From contig CAMRHE010000055.1 of NCBI GenBank assembly GCA_947044405.1, forward strand, positions 490,501-554,500: DNA of 64,000 bases. Reading direction: 5' to 3'. The notes under the pieces were generated by a model, which was not told where the DNA came from, did not search any database, and worked only from the letters and a program-made list of their open reading frames with translations. A program made the translations under genes and the position numbers. Below are positions 41,187 to 56,776 of the stretch, piece by piece. Every line of letters begins with the position of its first letter. Position 1 is the first letter of the stretch. Origin of the DNA: Leptodactylus fallax (taxonomy: Eukaryota > Chordata > Amphibia > Anura > Leptodactylidae).

Positions 41187-42093
41187 CTAGAATTTAGAAA
41201 TGGAAAATATATGTTACTAGATGGATTTTATGACACAACAAAGGCCATACAATTTTATAGGACACTGGAACTTTTCCACCACATCAAAAAAGCAAGAGCA
41301 CAACCCTGCTGTAGAGTACTGAGGGAGCCCAATAAAATCTCAAGAACAATATAGGAAATCAACACACATGTTTTTGATGACCCCTCACTTTTACCATTAC
41401 AATTTAGAAGCAATGCAGGAGTCTGAAAAAAATGGCACCAGGGAAGATTTGGTTTGTTTCCCCACTCTCGTATCACAGACTAGAAAGAGTGGGTTGTTGG
41501 TGCCCCGCATCACCCACCACAGGGATTAATGGCCTACAACTACCTCCTGGTTGAATACCATAAAGTCTCAGTTGAATATCCTATATTCCAATGCATTAAC
41601 CTGGAAAATTGGTATAAATTCCATTACACCTGGAAGTTTCCTTCTGCCATCTTGATGATCACGTGATCATTTAGACCAATAGAGGATTGAGCATTTATTG
41701 AGCACTGTTTATTTACATTATAGAAGACAGAAGTTATGAAAATATGATGTGTCTGGGTATCCATCCCCTTTAAGTTTATGGTAGGTGGTCTTTTGGCTTT
41801 CAGTAGGGTTATCTCATCACGATAACTCTTTTTATATTGAAGTCAACCTGATCAGCTGTTATTGCCAAGAGAAGCTCTGGTTGGTCATACATTTCCCTTA
41901 CAGCAGCCTCTACAGTTGAAATTTGGAATTACATGCCAGCCTTTCAGATAGATATCAATCCCTGTAATATTTGTATTGGTTGTGTCTTTCTTTGGCTAAC
42001 AGAGTGGGGTCTAGAGTGGAGGCATCATATGTTTGAATTTCATATGCTCTAATAGTGAGTATGGAAAAGAGCTGTCATCTTGAGACTGTCCCT

Positions 42094-42475
42094 TTAACAA
42101 GGACCTTTCACTACCTCTCACATCCCCTACTCTTTGCATTCTTTAGTAGGCAGAGATTCACTGATTCTGGTGCAGCTGGAACTTTTTCTCTAGTCCCCTC
42201 CATTCCTGGGTAATCAGTGTTGTTAGTTTCAGCACCCAGTATGCTAATGAAGCTCTCTACTGTCAGATGGGCGGACCCAGACTGTCTGCTCCAGCCTGTG
42301 ACCACCCACCTGATAGCAGAAAGCTTAAATAGCATATTGGTGCTGAAATGTAGAGCACTGATTGCTCTGGTGTGGTGAGGGCTAGAAAAAAATTTGTGCC
42401 GAAATCAGTAAAGAAGTGGCTATTAAAGGATGCAAGGAGTTGGAGGTGGTGAAGGTGGAGGAAGGTCCCCTTTAA
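42094..42475. mobile_element. T2-type MITE (aaggacctttcac family)
   Basis: Bounded by TTAA (42094-42097 and 42472-42475). Ends TTAACAAGGACCTTTCAC and the inverse of ggaaggtcccctttaa. Shares ctctagtcccctccattcct and other blocks with 52060-52513 and 13762-14005. Confidence 0.82.
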
Positions 42476-42967
42476 GAAAACTCTCTCATTCTATTTGTGC
42501 AACATAACCAAGAATAATGTTGTTTTTTCACTTCGCAGAATAAAAACTGGATTTTGTAACATAAGAGGTAAAGCAGTAAGTAAAGGTGCCAGCAGGTGCT
42601 CCATTCTATTGGAATTCCTGCTGTTGTTACTTAGTAACAGTGAGAATGTTTATTTGATGGTGATGTTGGAGCCAAGTAGATGAGGATTGTGTACAAACAT
42701 CTTATACAAGTAGCTGTACTCTGTCACCTGAGACTGATCAGAAATCTGGAAATTACTTGTACTATGTACCCACAAGTTACAATGACATACCTTATCACAT
42801 GACATTCCACAATGTTCTATGTCACTGGGATATGCCATCACTTCTTGATCAGTTGGGGTCTGACCGCCAGGATGCCCTCCGATACCACAAAAGGGCAGCA
42901 GTGATGGCTTAGCATTGTTCCCACTTCAAAGTTTTTGCTTACATGGTAATGTTACAGTGAATAGAGG

Positions 42968-43231
42968 TTAAAGGTGTTGTCCGATTTATACATAAATTGC
43001 AGAAATGCCATACACTGCTGTGTAATGTGATATATTGGCTTCTCAATACCATCAGGGCATATCTCATCAGATGGTGCAATTGGCTTCCACCTCATGGGGT
43101 TTTTTTTTTTTTGCCTTCCTCTGGATCCACTCGGTAGGCTTATAGGTTGGACTTGATGGATTTGTATCTATATCCAACCTTATCAACTATGTCACCATGT
43201 CTTTTCTGTAGGAAGTGGACAACCACTTTAA
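42968..43231. mobile_element. T2-type MITE with a nested frog repeat
   Basis: TTAA at both ends (42968-42971 and 43228-43231); TTAAAGGTGTTGTCC pairs with the inverse of ggacaaccactttaa. Positions about 43110-43197 (gccttcctctggatc, tataggttggacttgatgga) match, inverted, the repeat at 62710-62945 and are an insertion or an acquired internal part. Confidence 0.78.
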
Positions 43232-43511
43232 TGGCTACAACGCTAAATCAGTGCTGCCACCCCTTCACCCCAGAATCAGTGGGGTCCTAGCAGATCAGAA
43301 TCCGATGGCATATTTTATACCCGAGCTGGAAATAACCCTTTCCTAGGCCGTTTGACCATCACCGAAGCACTGGCAATGGAAATTCATACAGATTCTCACA
43401 TCTCTACTAGAGGGTAAAATATCCCATTCTAATATTTACAGAAGTCAAAGGGTTTACCCTAAATGAGATGGAGAGACATGAGATGTGAAACTTATATAGA
43501 GCACCACTTAC

Positions 43512-43532
43512 AGGCGTTGCTGCTTTTCGCTG
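43512..43532 (-). CDS. Candidate 21-nt microexon of JAKMIP3 (QRKAATP)
   Basis: Between two well-supported exons lies a 21-nt stretch that reads QRKAATP. It has a pyrimidine-rich acceptor (gttctgtctctaag) and a consensus donor (CCT followed by GTAAGT). It is in phase 0, so inclusion would add 7 residues between KLPK and PVVETFFG. I do not recall this insert in human JAKMIP3, so it may be an alternative or lineage-specific exon, or a chance match. Confidence 0.4.
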
Positions 43533-43605
43533 CTTAGAGACAGAACGGTTTGTCCTAAATCATCTATTCTGAACAGAAATCTTTATAAATGGAGAAGTAT
43601 TTTAC

Positions 43606-43665
43606 CTTAGGGAGTTTTGTCATTTTTTTCCGCTGCTTCCTAAATCTTAAAAGCTTTTCTCGGTC
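43606..43665 (-). CDS. JAKMIP3: JAKMIP3 coding exon, window residues 384-403
   Basis: The exon is 60 nt (20 codons), with acceptor ctgcag before GAC and donor AAG followed by GTAAAA. It encodes DREKLLRFRKQRKKMTKLPK, the very basic stretch typical of JAKMIP3. It precedes the acidic [11 protein letters not shown] segment of the next exon. Confidence 0.93.
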
Positions 43666-44209
43666 CTGCAGATAAAAATTAATTGCATGGTTAGAAGTAG
43701 CTTTCCAGTATGTGACTGGCATGAGAAGTCTAAAGACGTATATATTATTGGGGGCTGCCAATTACTACCTAGCGTGGGAAAGCCGCTGGGAATCTCAATT
43801 CCCCGCAGCTGCCCTGCCAACAGGTATATTCTGTATTATGTCCGCCTGTGCACACTGTACTATTGGCCAAATGAGAAGCTCTAAGACACTTAGATAATAA
43901 TTTACTGTAGACATGCTTTTTAACCCCTTTCCGCCAAAGCCATTTTTTAAATTTTTTGTCTTTTACTCCCCTCCGCCTGAAATGTAACCCCTCCGAGTAA
44001 ACGATGAAAGTTCACATTTTGGTCTTGAAAATAAAGATGAATCGATACAGAAAGTAAATCGGAACATTTTATAACATTTCATGACAAATCAAGTTTATTG
44101 GCAGGACCTCTAATACCCATGTAATGTAGGAATTGGAGTGGGGAACATTACTGTACCTCTGTGTGCTCTCTATTATAGTGAAATATACAACCTCGCCTCT
44201 AGTACTTAC

Positions 44210-44245
44210 AATGACGCTCTTCACATAGCCGGCTGTTTCCAGTGT
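44210..44245 (-). CDS. JAKMIP3: JAKMIP3 36-nt microexon, window residues 372-383
   Basis: A 12-codon exon encodes TLETAGYVKSVI. The acceptor is cctag before ACA and the donor is ATT followed by GTAAGT. The peptide matches the TLETAGYVKSV segment I recall for JAKMIP3, so this is a genuine microexon. Being phase 0 and in frame, it could be skipped without breaking the protein. Confidence 0.88.
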
Positions 44246-44524
44246 CTAGGAGGAAAGACAGAGACGTCGTCAAAACAGTCGTAATATTAGGTCTGTAATT
44301 GTATATAATGTATCAAGCAAATTGCTATATTGTCTAATCTAAATTTTACTAAGATGAGTATGAAGATATGAATAGGTGCCGATTTGGCACTTGCACATCG
44401 GACATTTTCCATGTGAAACATTAGCATTGATGACTATGGCATTATTTTTGCCTTTTGCCCCAGAAAGTAGACCAAACACCTCACATTTTTTTCATTTAGA
44501 GTCACTGTTTGGTTGCAAAGTCAC

Positions 44525-44935
44525 TTAAAGTCACTTGGAATCAAATATTCATACCGATGATCTATCCACCTATCCAAGATAGGATATCAGTATGTTATCT
44601 GTCTGACGCCCAGACCCCACACAGATCAACTATTCTAGAAGCCTCTGGGTGCCAATAGCTGCTGACAAATGAGAAGTATAGCACCGCTCTTATTCAAGTA
44701 ATATGAGCTGTGTAGCAGTCTTGTCCACTGCTTAGCAGTGGTTCTGAAGAACTCCAGGACCTGTTCTATTACTTGAATAGAAGTGGTGCTGCACCCACCA
44801 CTCATCCGCTAGCATCTTCCAGTACCTGGAGGCTGCTAGAACAGCTGATCTGTGTGGGGTCCAAGTGTCAGACACCAATAGATCACATACTGATCACATA
44901 CATTCGATTTGGATCTGGCATTTAAAGAGTCCCTG
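44525..44935. mobile_element. Foldback repeat, T2-like
   Basis: Left tattcataccgatgatctat and right atagatcacatactgatca, with inner gcagtcttgtccactgctta / agcagtgg and tattcaagtaatatgagc / tattacttgaatagaa pairs, form a palindrome. The right end is tttaaagagtccctgacc. Confidence 0.6.
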
Positions 44936-44957
44936 ACCTTCTGGATACATTTCCAGG

Positions 44958-45002
<45 letters not shown>

Positions 45003-45003
45003 G
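44958..45003. repeat. (AAT)n microsatellite, LINE tail
   Basis: Trinucleotide run of about 46 bp sitting exactly at the 3' end of the minus-strand LINE fragment, as expected for a LINE with a microsatellite tail. Confidence 0.95.
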
Positions 45004-45598
45004 TCCTTTAATAGTCCCACAATGGGGAAATTCAGTGTGTTACAGCAGCAAAGATAAGCAGATACAAATACAAATACAACATGCTCAGGAATGTTCCAAG
45101 GTAAGAGGCATTACTTTGATAGCCGACAGACAGATAGGAAGTAGCGGGGGGGGGGGGGATTTAACAGGCAGAGAGATATTTCAGTTCTCTGTGTGTAATG
45201 ATCTCCGCTTAGGTCGGTGTTGGTTGTACAGCCTAACCGCGGTGGGGGAGGAAAGACTTCCGATAGCGCTCCTTCTCACACCTAGGGTGGAGCAGTCGGT
45301 CACTGACAGTACTGCCCAGCGCTATCACAGTCTCATGCATGGGATGGGACTTCTTCTTCTGCATGGAGCTCACCACAGACAGTATCCTTCTGTCACCCAC
45401 CACCTGCACTGGGTCCAGTGGGCTCCCCAGGACAGAGCTGGCCCTTCTAATCAGCTTGTCAAGTTTATTTCTGTCCCTGGTTGATATACTGCTCCCCCAG
45501 CAGGCCACTCCAAAGAAGATGGCTGATGCCACTACCGAGTTGAAGAAAGTTCTAAGACGTGCCCCCCGGATTCCAAAGGCTCTCATAGCTAATCTTTT
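45004..45598 (-). mobile_element. Non-LTR retrotransposon (CR1/L2/Rex-like) 3' fragment
   Basis: The minus strand encodes the end of a LINE reverse transcriptase ORF (117 codons at 45233-45586): RTFFNSVVASAIFFGVACWG, then a conserved block RDRNKLDKLIRRASSVLGSP and a C-terminus DRLLHPRCEKERYRKSFLPH. It is followed by a short 3'UTR and the (AAT)n tail. It is 5' truncated, without endonuclease or polymerase core, as is typical. The frame is open, so insertion is fairly recent, but the fragment cannot act alone. Exact clade is uncertain. Confidence 0.88.
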
Positions 45599-46382
45599 TT
45601 AAGATGCCATATGTATGAGGACTAAATTTCAAGCCACTATATGACTTGTCTTTTCATTTTACCAGTGTTATCTTTGCAGTTTTTCCTCCGAATTTCAGTT
45701 GTCCCTAAGATAGTGGATGGAGATCTACTATGATGTCTCCAACAGACAGCACATGGAAAAAACAGGAAATTCTGCTCCCTAACTTGTTCCCACTCACTCA
45801 GAATCAGCACCATCTAGGACCCTATATAGAAGTACTGAGCAGTATTGATGTGAATTATGTCCCGTGGTGAGATGCAAAATTTACTATTAGCTGATCCTTG
45901 CTTCTCTGTCATTGAGTCAGAGATTTCAGAGTGAATGTCAGTTTAAAAGGAAGGAAGGGAGGAAAAGAGCCTGAAACTTGGAGAAAGAGGTTTTTTCTCT
46001 GAAAAGATAGGAAAATGTTTCTTATATTTGCTTGTACTATGGAGTTGTACAAAGTTTGTTGAGAGGGTGGTGACTATATAAATACAATGTCAGGATGTAA
46101 AAACTATATTAAGGTCTGCCATATTTTTCTCTTTTCAAGCATGTTACAAGTTGTTATCCCCTACCAAATCCCAGAAGTTGTGGTACTAGTGGTAATATGG
46201 GGGAATAGATGACAGTGTATAGTTTATGTGAATGGAGTAGACAGGCACAGTCCACTTCATTCCAATGCAGATGCCCAGATGAGGAGCTGCAAGTAAACAG
46301 GGGCAGGACGAATACATTTTTTTGTTAATGTACCTTGTGGGAGGACCAGAATGAGAACACAATCCACAAACTACAAACCTCA

Positions 46383-46613
<231 letters not shown>

Positions 46614-46825
46614 CTATACAATGATATAAAAATACAATATTTAAAATATAAAAAAAAATACATACAGACATGCATTTAACTTAAAAAAACTTAAATAAAA
46701 CTAAGTATAGATAAGTATGTGTTATAGGTATTTCTTATACATTACTTCTTACCCTTGTGCATCTACATTTTAAAAAGGGAAGCAACTTTTCAAAAATAGC
46801 CTTGATTGAAAAATTTGTTACCAGA

Positions 46826-47015
46826 TGATGTTGCCATGGTTACAGACTACAAACAAACACTGAGGGCAGTCTGATCCCAAAGTCATAACCCCTTTCATCT
46901 TTTGTCTCTACACCTTGCCCAGATTTTTATATGGTTAGCAAGAAGTAGAAGACGGAAGGAAGTATGACTGCAGTATCAGACTACATAGGGCTTGTTTGTA
47001 GTCTGTAACCATAGA
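46826..47015. mobile_element. Foldback MITE (tccatggttacagactac family)
   Basis: Left arm ccatggttacagactacaaa and right arm gtttgtagtctgtaaccata are inverted copies about 190 bp apart. Other copies or single ends: 25028-25218, 25534-25720, 48385-48440 and 51400-51565. Most lie inside or next to JAKMIP3. Confidence 0.82.
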
Positions 47016-47397
47016 GACACAAAAACAAACTGTAAACATATAATAGTAAGAGTTCTTCAATTCAAATTTTTTTTTCCCACTTCTTATATTATATGCATTA
47101 TTAGAGCATACACCATATTGATGTTCATATTGGTCATCCAAATATGAAGCTCATTAAAGAGCTTAGAGAATAAAGAGCTCATTTTTCATTCAAAGGAGAT
47201 GTTAAGCTACAATATTACCAATGTAAAATATATATCTAAAGGGACTGTCGCAAAAAGGCAGCTAAAGCAGCTAAAAAGTGATAAGAATCCTATATAATAA
47301 CACACTATATCTCATTGTTCTGGACCCATTCACTACAGCATGGGGGGCAGGGAGAACTGTATTTAAGATGTTAACTTACAAGTTTGCAGTGGGCTCA

Positions 47398-47649
<252 letters not shown>

Positions 47650-48384
47650 TCACATTAATATAGCCCAGAGACAGAAGATTTTCATTGCCTGAGATCTGAA
47701 CTGCTTTTGATTTTTGAAGGAAAAACGTTCACCACCTTTCGAGCTCCAAAATGAATCTTATTCTTCAATCCAGTAATTAAGGGTTAAAATTCCAGACCTC
47801 TATGGGAAGAACTTCTAGGCATCAAGGGCATCCATACCATAGAGGTCTTCCATGATATTGCATGGAGTACCTGGAGAGGTGTAGCTAACAAGGAGTGGAA
47901 AATTGGCCCAATGGTTACGTAAAAAGTGTTGAAAAACCAAAACTAGCCTCTTTTGTCCAGGGTGACAAATCTGAATGCCATATTGGAGGAAGAAGGGATA
48001 TATCTTTGCTATTCAATTTCCTTTTTTTTCTCATTGCGTCACTGCTTGACTTTCTAGAACACAAGTGCATGATATTTCCTACGGTCCGGCTCATTGTCTA
48101 GTAGTCAAATCTTTACATCTACAGCCAGCTTTAGCCTGGGGTTACACACGTTAATGCCAGACCAATATCATTATCTGACCAGTTTATCAGAGCTTCAGTT
48201 TCTCTAAGAATATTAAGGATATTAGGATTATGATCCATTATGATCCACCATAATCCATTAAGATCTACCTCACAAATCAGGTATTTGCAATGCTGGCCAT
48301 CGAAGAACACCTGAAACCTAGTAGAAAAGAGACAGACTGTATTGTAACAGAATAAAAAAAAAACTTTCCAAAAAGTAGAGTAAC

Positions 48385-48440
48385 AGTGCAGTATCAGACT
48401 ACACAGGGCTTGTTTGTAGTCTGTAACCATAGAGACACAA
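48385..48440. mobile_element. Single end of the tccatggttacagactac MITE
   Basis: tgcagtatcagactacacag followed by gcttgtttgtagtctgtaac matches the right half of 46826-47015; no left half was recognised nearby. Confidence 0.65.
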
Positions 48441-48445
48441 ATCTA

Positions 48446-51400
<2,955 letters not shown>

Positions 51401-51731
51401 CTATAAATGAACTCATTTTATCTTGCCGTCAGACTCCTTTCCATCTGCCCCTTTCTTCTTGCTAAAATACTAGATGTACAGTACATAAGCAAGGACTAGG
51501 ACTCGGATGAAAGGGACTTGACTGCATTCAGGGTTTGTTTGTAGTCTGTAACCATGGAAACACATAGATCTGTAAAAAATAAAAAAGTAGGAATTTTTAA
51601 ATTAAGACTTATTGCATCTAGTTCTCTGTACACTAGGGAACAGAACAAATAAAATAAAACAATCATAAAATTGAAAATTTTAAAGACGATATGGAAAAAA
51701 AGCAGGCCAGCAAAAAGTCTATGGGACATCA

Positions 51732-51989
<258 letters not shown>

Positions 51990-52059
51990 CTATAAGGAGA
52001 ACAGAAGAGACATCACTTGTATGCAGCTGTACTGGGTGATTATACCACTAGAAACCCCT

Positions 52060-52513
52060 TTAAAGTGAACATTTCACCCCTTCCACCAACTCCAGTTCTT
52101 TGCGTCATTTAATAGCTGCTGCTTCACTGATTCCAGCACAGATGGAATTTTTTCTCTAGCCTCCACTGTTCCCGAGTAATCAGTGCTGTTACATTTGGTA
52201 CCTGATATGTGAATTAGTCTGTCTACTGTCAAGTGGGAGGTCTCAGGCAGGAGCAAACAAGGGCGCATAATTCTGAGGGCGCTTTCACTGTCCAATCAGA
52301 AGTGGACAGTATTAGAGCTCTAGATCATGCCCCCTTGTCTGCACTGGCCCAAGAACACCCACTTGCTAACTGCATGCAAACTAACTGCATTGATTGCTCA
52401 GGAATGGTGGGGGCCAGAGGAAAAATTCCAACTGTGCAGGAATCAGTGGAACAGTGTCTATTGAATGATGCAAAGAACTGGAAAATATGGAGGGGGTGAA
52501 GGGTCCTCTTTAA
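52060..52513. mobile_element. T2-type MITE (ttcaccccttccaccaac family)
   Basis: TTAA at 52060-52063 and 52510-52513. Ends TTAAAGTGAACATTTCACCC and the inverse of gggtgaagggtcctctttaa pair well, and gttctttgcgtcatt pairs with aatgatgcaaagaac. Homologous to 42094-42475 and 13762-14005. Confidence 0.85.
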
Positions 52514-53265
52514 AGACCATACAACCTCAGAAGACCTATCTGCTCTCCTGACATGCCTTACCCAGAAAATATTTGCATTACTCATGGCATATCAGGTCTG
52601 CAGCAGTCTGTATTGTGCCATCCCTCTGTTATTCTTCTTGAAAATGCATAATTAAATTGACAACTAGATGTTACCGTTTGCCTTGTTAGTGGTCAGTGTC
52701 CTTACAAAGTTTGACATTGTGTAGCTAGTGCTGACAGTATGAGACTATGTAGGGGCACACCCAATTGACAAAAGGAATGGTAACACCCAGTTGTTAAATT
52801 GTTTATACATTTCCAGAAGGAACAACAGCATGACATCACAAGTGGCATGCTCCAGAATTGAGCAAGAATTTGCTAAATCAAGCATTTTAGAAGAACTGGA
52901 AGGTCATCTTTATATTTTTTTTACCCATGAGATGACCAATAGATTTTGATGACCATACATCTGGAGCACAAATAGTTTTTGATTATATGGAATGGCTATA
53001 AAATTTTGAGTACAATTTTCCTTTATGAATATTAAAGGGTTAATATAAGTATCTTTGCCTTCTCAAGTGGAATAATAATATGGACCAAGCATTTGCTCAT
53101 TGAAGTTGCATTTAATGAGTTTTATTGCCACATTTTGCATATTCAACAACACAAAAAAACAACTCTTTTCACATTTGTCAAATATTCAGTGTTGATTGAC
53201 TTTTCAGTCATAAAAAGGGCACAAAAAAGTTTTATAATGTAACCTACAGGTGTATGTGACTTACT

Positions 53266-53522
53266 CTAGGCTCACACTAGTGTTCGAGTTTTTGTCCTTT
53301 GGGTCCCAAAGACAGAAACCCTATCCACTTAAAAAGTGGTTACACGCGGAAACCTGCGGATCCCATAGACTATAATGGGGTCTGTTGGGTTTCTGCCCAG
53401 TTTCCATTGATAACGGTGGAGAGAAAAATCCTCCTTGAAGGACTTTTCTCTCGGTTGATTTTAAGCAGAATGTAGAACGGAGAATCGTACAGAGACTCAA
53501 ACGCTAGTGTGAACCTAGCCTA
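53266..53522. mobile_element. MITE (ctaggctcacactag family)
   Basis: Ends taggctcacactagtgttcg and cgctagtgtgaacctagcct form an inverted pair. Internal block gcggatcccatagactataa is shared with 607-849 and 8468-8695. Lies in the 10-kb JAKMIP3 intron. Confidence 0.82.
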
Positions 53523-53656
53523 ATACTGCACAAAAGTCTCATGAAATTATGTCATTACGATAGTCACACTCTCACATTTAAAAGGGTCAGACAAGAATTA
53601 AACGGTCTTAAAAGAAACTAGTTACACCTTGTAAACGTGGAGCAAATGCTTGCTTT

Positions 53657-54007
53657 TTAGGCGGGGTCCCACATGGCGTAAACCCCGTGGATTGGCAGCG
53701 GCGGAAATACCGTGGAAAAAGACGCAGCGTTTTACAGTGAATCCCATCCACACCTTGCGGAAAAATACGTGCAGTGTACATGCTGCGATTTCTAAAACCG
53801 TCGTGGTTTTGGAAATCGCAGCTTGTCAATTATACCTATGGAAACAACAGTGGTTTCCCTATAGATATAATGGAAGCAGAAAGTCCGCAGAGGAAACCTC
53901 TGTGCACTTTCCGTGAAAAGCACTGCAGGAAAAACCGTGATGCGTTCCCACCGCGGTTTGTCCCGCAGCACATTTTTGCTGCAGCCTTCTACGTGTGGCC
54001 TTAGCCT
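53657..54007. mobile_element. Foldback repeat (taggcggggtcccac family)
   Basis: Ends taggcggggtcccacatgg and ctacgtgtggccttagcct are inverted. Internal atgctgcgatttctaaaacc pairs with gttttggaaatcgcagc. Related to 38165-38395 and 55712-56039. Confidence 0.8.
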
Positions 54008-55711
54008 CAAACTTAAAGAGGTATTTCCATCTTCTGATGTTATGGCATATCTTGCACATATTCCAATCCTGGGAACTTAGGGACGAGAATCCATTCAGCA
54101 TCTCCTGTGCACAGTTTGGACTTCAATAACTTACGGTGCAAGTAACTGCGACCATTAGTCAGCCATAGTGTCATGGCACTCTATTAGGGTACCTAGCCAT
54201 TATAACTGCACTATAATGAAAAGACACGCTACAGAGTAGCCATTCGTGGTACATTACAGTAGCAGCATAGTGCTGCTACACCTGAACAAAACTGCATTCA
54301 AGGGCCCCATAACAACAATGTGCAGGGAAAAACTATGAAAGGACCAAATGCTATAGACACCTTGAGATCAATTTTTTATAGGCCAAAAATCAATTTTTTA
54401 ATAGGTTTTTAATTAAAAATTTGGACCTTTTGGAACCTGCAACTGGCATGTATATACACTACAAAGAAAGCTGCCGAATACCCTTCACTAGCAAATCCGT
54501 GAGACTGGTTGTCTAACAGTGCTGTCTCCAGAAACTCCTGAATAATCTTCTAACCTAAGTGATGACCAAATCAGCCTAGAAGATTGCTCAGAGGATGAAA
54601 GAAAGGAACTGGAAAGTGAGCTGACATTAGTTAGTGAATGGCATTCTGTAGCTTGCTATGTATTGAAATACATGCAGACAGTGAAAGTCAAATGCTCCAA
54701 CATTTTTCTTAAAAACATTTTACTGAAAGATTTTTTGCCAAAAATACAGGTCAATAAATAAAATAAATTGCTCTAAAGTTGCCCATAGTCTTTAACAAGC
54801 AACTTGGACTCCCAAGTTTATCCCCCTGTCTCAGGCACACAAATACATGACAATTAACCAACCTGCATGTATGTAAAGCCCATATATATAGGGTGGATAA
54901 TTAAGTACCCCATGCAGTAAATGAACAATGTTCACCACCCAAATACCATTCTGCAAACTAATGTTAACCCTTTCTTTACACATGGACTCAAGTTTCTGAC
55001 AGAAGACACATTTCCTTAGGTTTCTTTGAGAATTGATGCATAGAAAGAACGTTTCATTAGCATCACCATTAACATATATTTTAGCGATGAGGTTTCTCGG
55101 TTTTATAATTTTTTCATATAGTCTCAATCATAAAAGTATAAATGAATAAAATGTCTTCATCTAGACATAAAAACCCACATCACGTCCTACATAATGACTA
55201 CATTAATAATAAATGCACTGCTAATACAGTAAAAATCAGTGTAATCATAGTGACACCATGCGAGGCTTAGCAGAATACACACAATGCATCTTAACTCTGC
55301 TTAATACAATCCGGTTTCAGGCATATTAAATACTTCTGGGGTCATACAGAGATCATTGTAAAGTTACAGTGCTAAGCAGCTTAGCTCTGCAAAAATGGCA
55401 TCAAAATATGCTGGATTGTGTTATATGAAGTCTGACACTTACTGTGTTATAGTATGTGGACTATGGAAATAGGGAAAAGTATAGAGTGGAGAATATGCAG
55501 GTGATATAGACAAAGACAAAGAATGAAGAAGATGAAGGAACTGATATGATGTCTTTTAAAATCGAAAAAAAAAAACAAAAAAAAAAAATTGTTCGGGAAT
55601 GGCGACTACCAACTTCACAACTGGTGAATAGACAAAGACAACCAGGGCAGTGGAGTTGGTAGACTCCTTCATTTTTCCACAGTCCAATTCATACTATCCT
55701 TAAAAAGCTCC
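54008..55711. other. JAKMIP3 intron without recognised features
   Basis: Part of the 10-kb intron. No gene, bounded MITE or tandem array was recognised; an A-rich stretch lies at 55565-55588. Confidence 0.55.
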
Positions 55712-56039
55712 TTTAGGCTAATGCCCCATGTGGTGTCCCACAGCAAAAAAAGCGCTGCGGGAAAAACCGTGGTGGCAACGCATCGCAGTTCTTCCCGCAG
55801 TGCTTTAGACAGAAAGTTTCCAGAGGTTTCCTCTGCGGAATTTCTGTTTAAATTATACCCATAGGGAAACTGCCGGCGTTTCCGTAGGTATAATTGACAT
55901 GCTGCGACTTCAAAAACTGTGCTGGTTTTGGAAATCGCCACGTGTCCGCAGCACGGTTTTTACCACAAAGAGAGCATTCCGTGGCATTTCTGCCACAGAC
56001 AAATCGTGGCGTTTACACCACATGGGGCCTCAGCCTTAG
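55712..56039. mobile_element. Foldback repeat (taggctaatgccccatg)
   Basis: Left end ttaggctaatgccccatgtg and right end acatggggcctcagcctta are inverted repeats. Inner gcaacgcatcgcag and ttctgttt...ccatagggaaac blocks link it to 53657-54007. It abuts the next element directly. Confidence 0.8.
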
Positions 56040-56260
56040 GCTGAGGTCCCACGCTGCGGAAACGCAGCTTTTTTTGTTGCAGAATTTGCTGCGGTTTTTT
56101 GAGCCAAAGCCAGGAGTGGATTGAGCGGAAGGGAGAAGTATAAGAGATTCCTAGATATTTCCCATTCCCATTGTAGCCATTCTTTGCTTTGGCTCAAATA
56201 CCTGCAGCAAAATCCGCAGCAAAAAAAGCTGCGTTTCCGCAACGTAAGGGCCTTAGCCTT
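56037..56260. mobile_element. Foldback MITE (taggctgaggtcccac)
   Basis: Second copy of the 9341-9564 element (ccaaagccaggagtggattg and ccattctttgctttggctc arms), starting in the shared ccttaggctgagg junction with the preceding repeat. Confidence 0.85.
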
Positions 56261-56700
56261 AATTCAAGAAAAACTAGTGCCTGAATTTCTAGGAATGTGT
56301 AACAAACTACAATGTATCTAAATATACAATATCAATAATTGTATAATGTAATTTAAATGAATCATTTTATTTTTTTCCGACTCCACCGCCCTGTGGACAA
56401 CATGAAAGAAATTTTCCGATTTTCAAGAAAACTTTCCAATTTCAGTCTCAAATCAACTGCTTGAAATATTGTTGTTATTTATTTGGTGCATTCTGGGGCT
56501 GAGAAAAATAGAAAAAAAAATTATTTCACTACCCAAAAAATCAAGTGATGTCCATTAATTGAAGAACTAAATGTATCTTAGGCCAATATTTGGTAACATG
56601 GAGAGCACCATGTAAATTCACCAGGATTCAAAGCTGTCTTCAGAAAGACCCAATTCTTCAATATTTACAAAAAAAAAAGGGAAGGAAGAAGGACTGTTAC

Positions 56701-56701
<1 letters not shown>

Positions 56702-56757
<56 letters not shown>

Positions 56758-56776
56758 CATACATACACACACACAC
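56702..56776. repeat. (TA)n then (CATA)/(CA)n microsatellite
   Basis: A TA run of about 50 bp is followed by acatacatacacacacac. Compound microsatellite in the large JAKMIP3 intron. Confidence 0.97.

Noticed and set aside
44909..45602. Plus-strand frames including a poly-Asn protein
   Set aside because: The Asn run is the (AAT)n microsatellite, and the rest is antisense to the LINE C-terminus.
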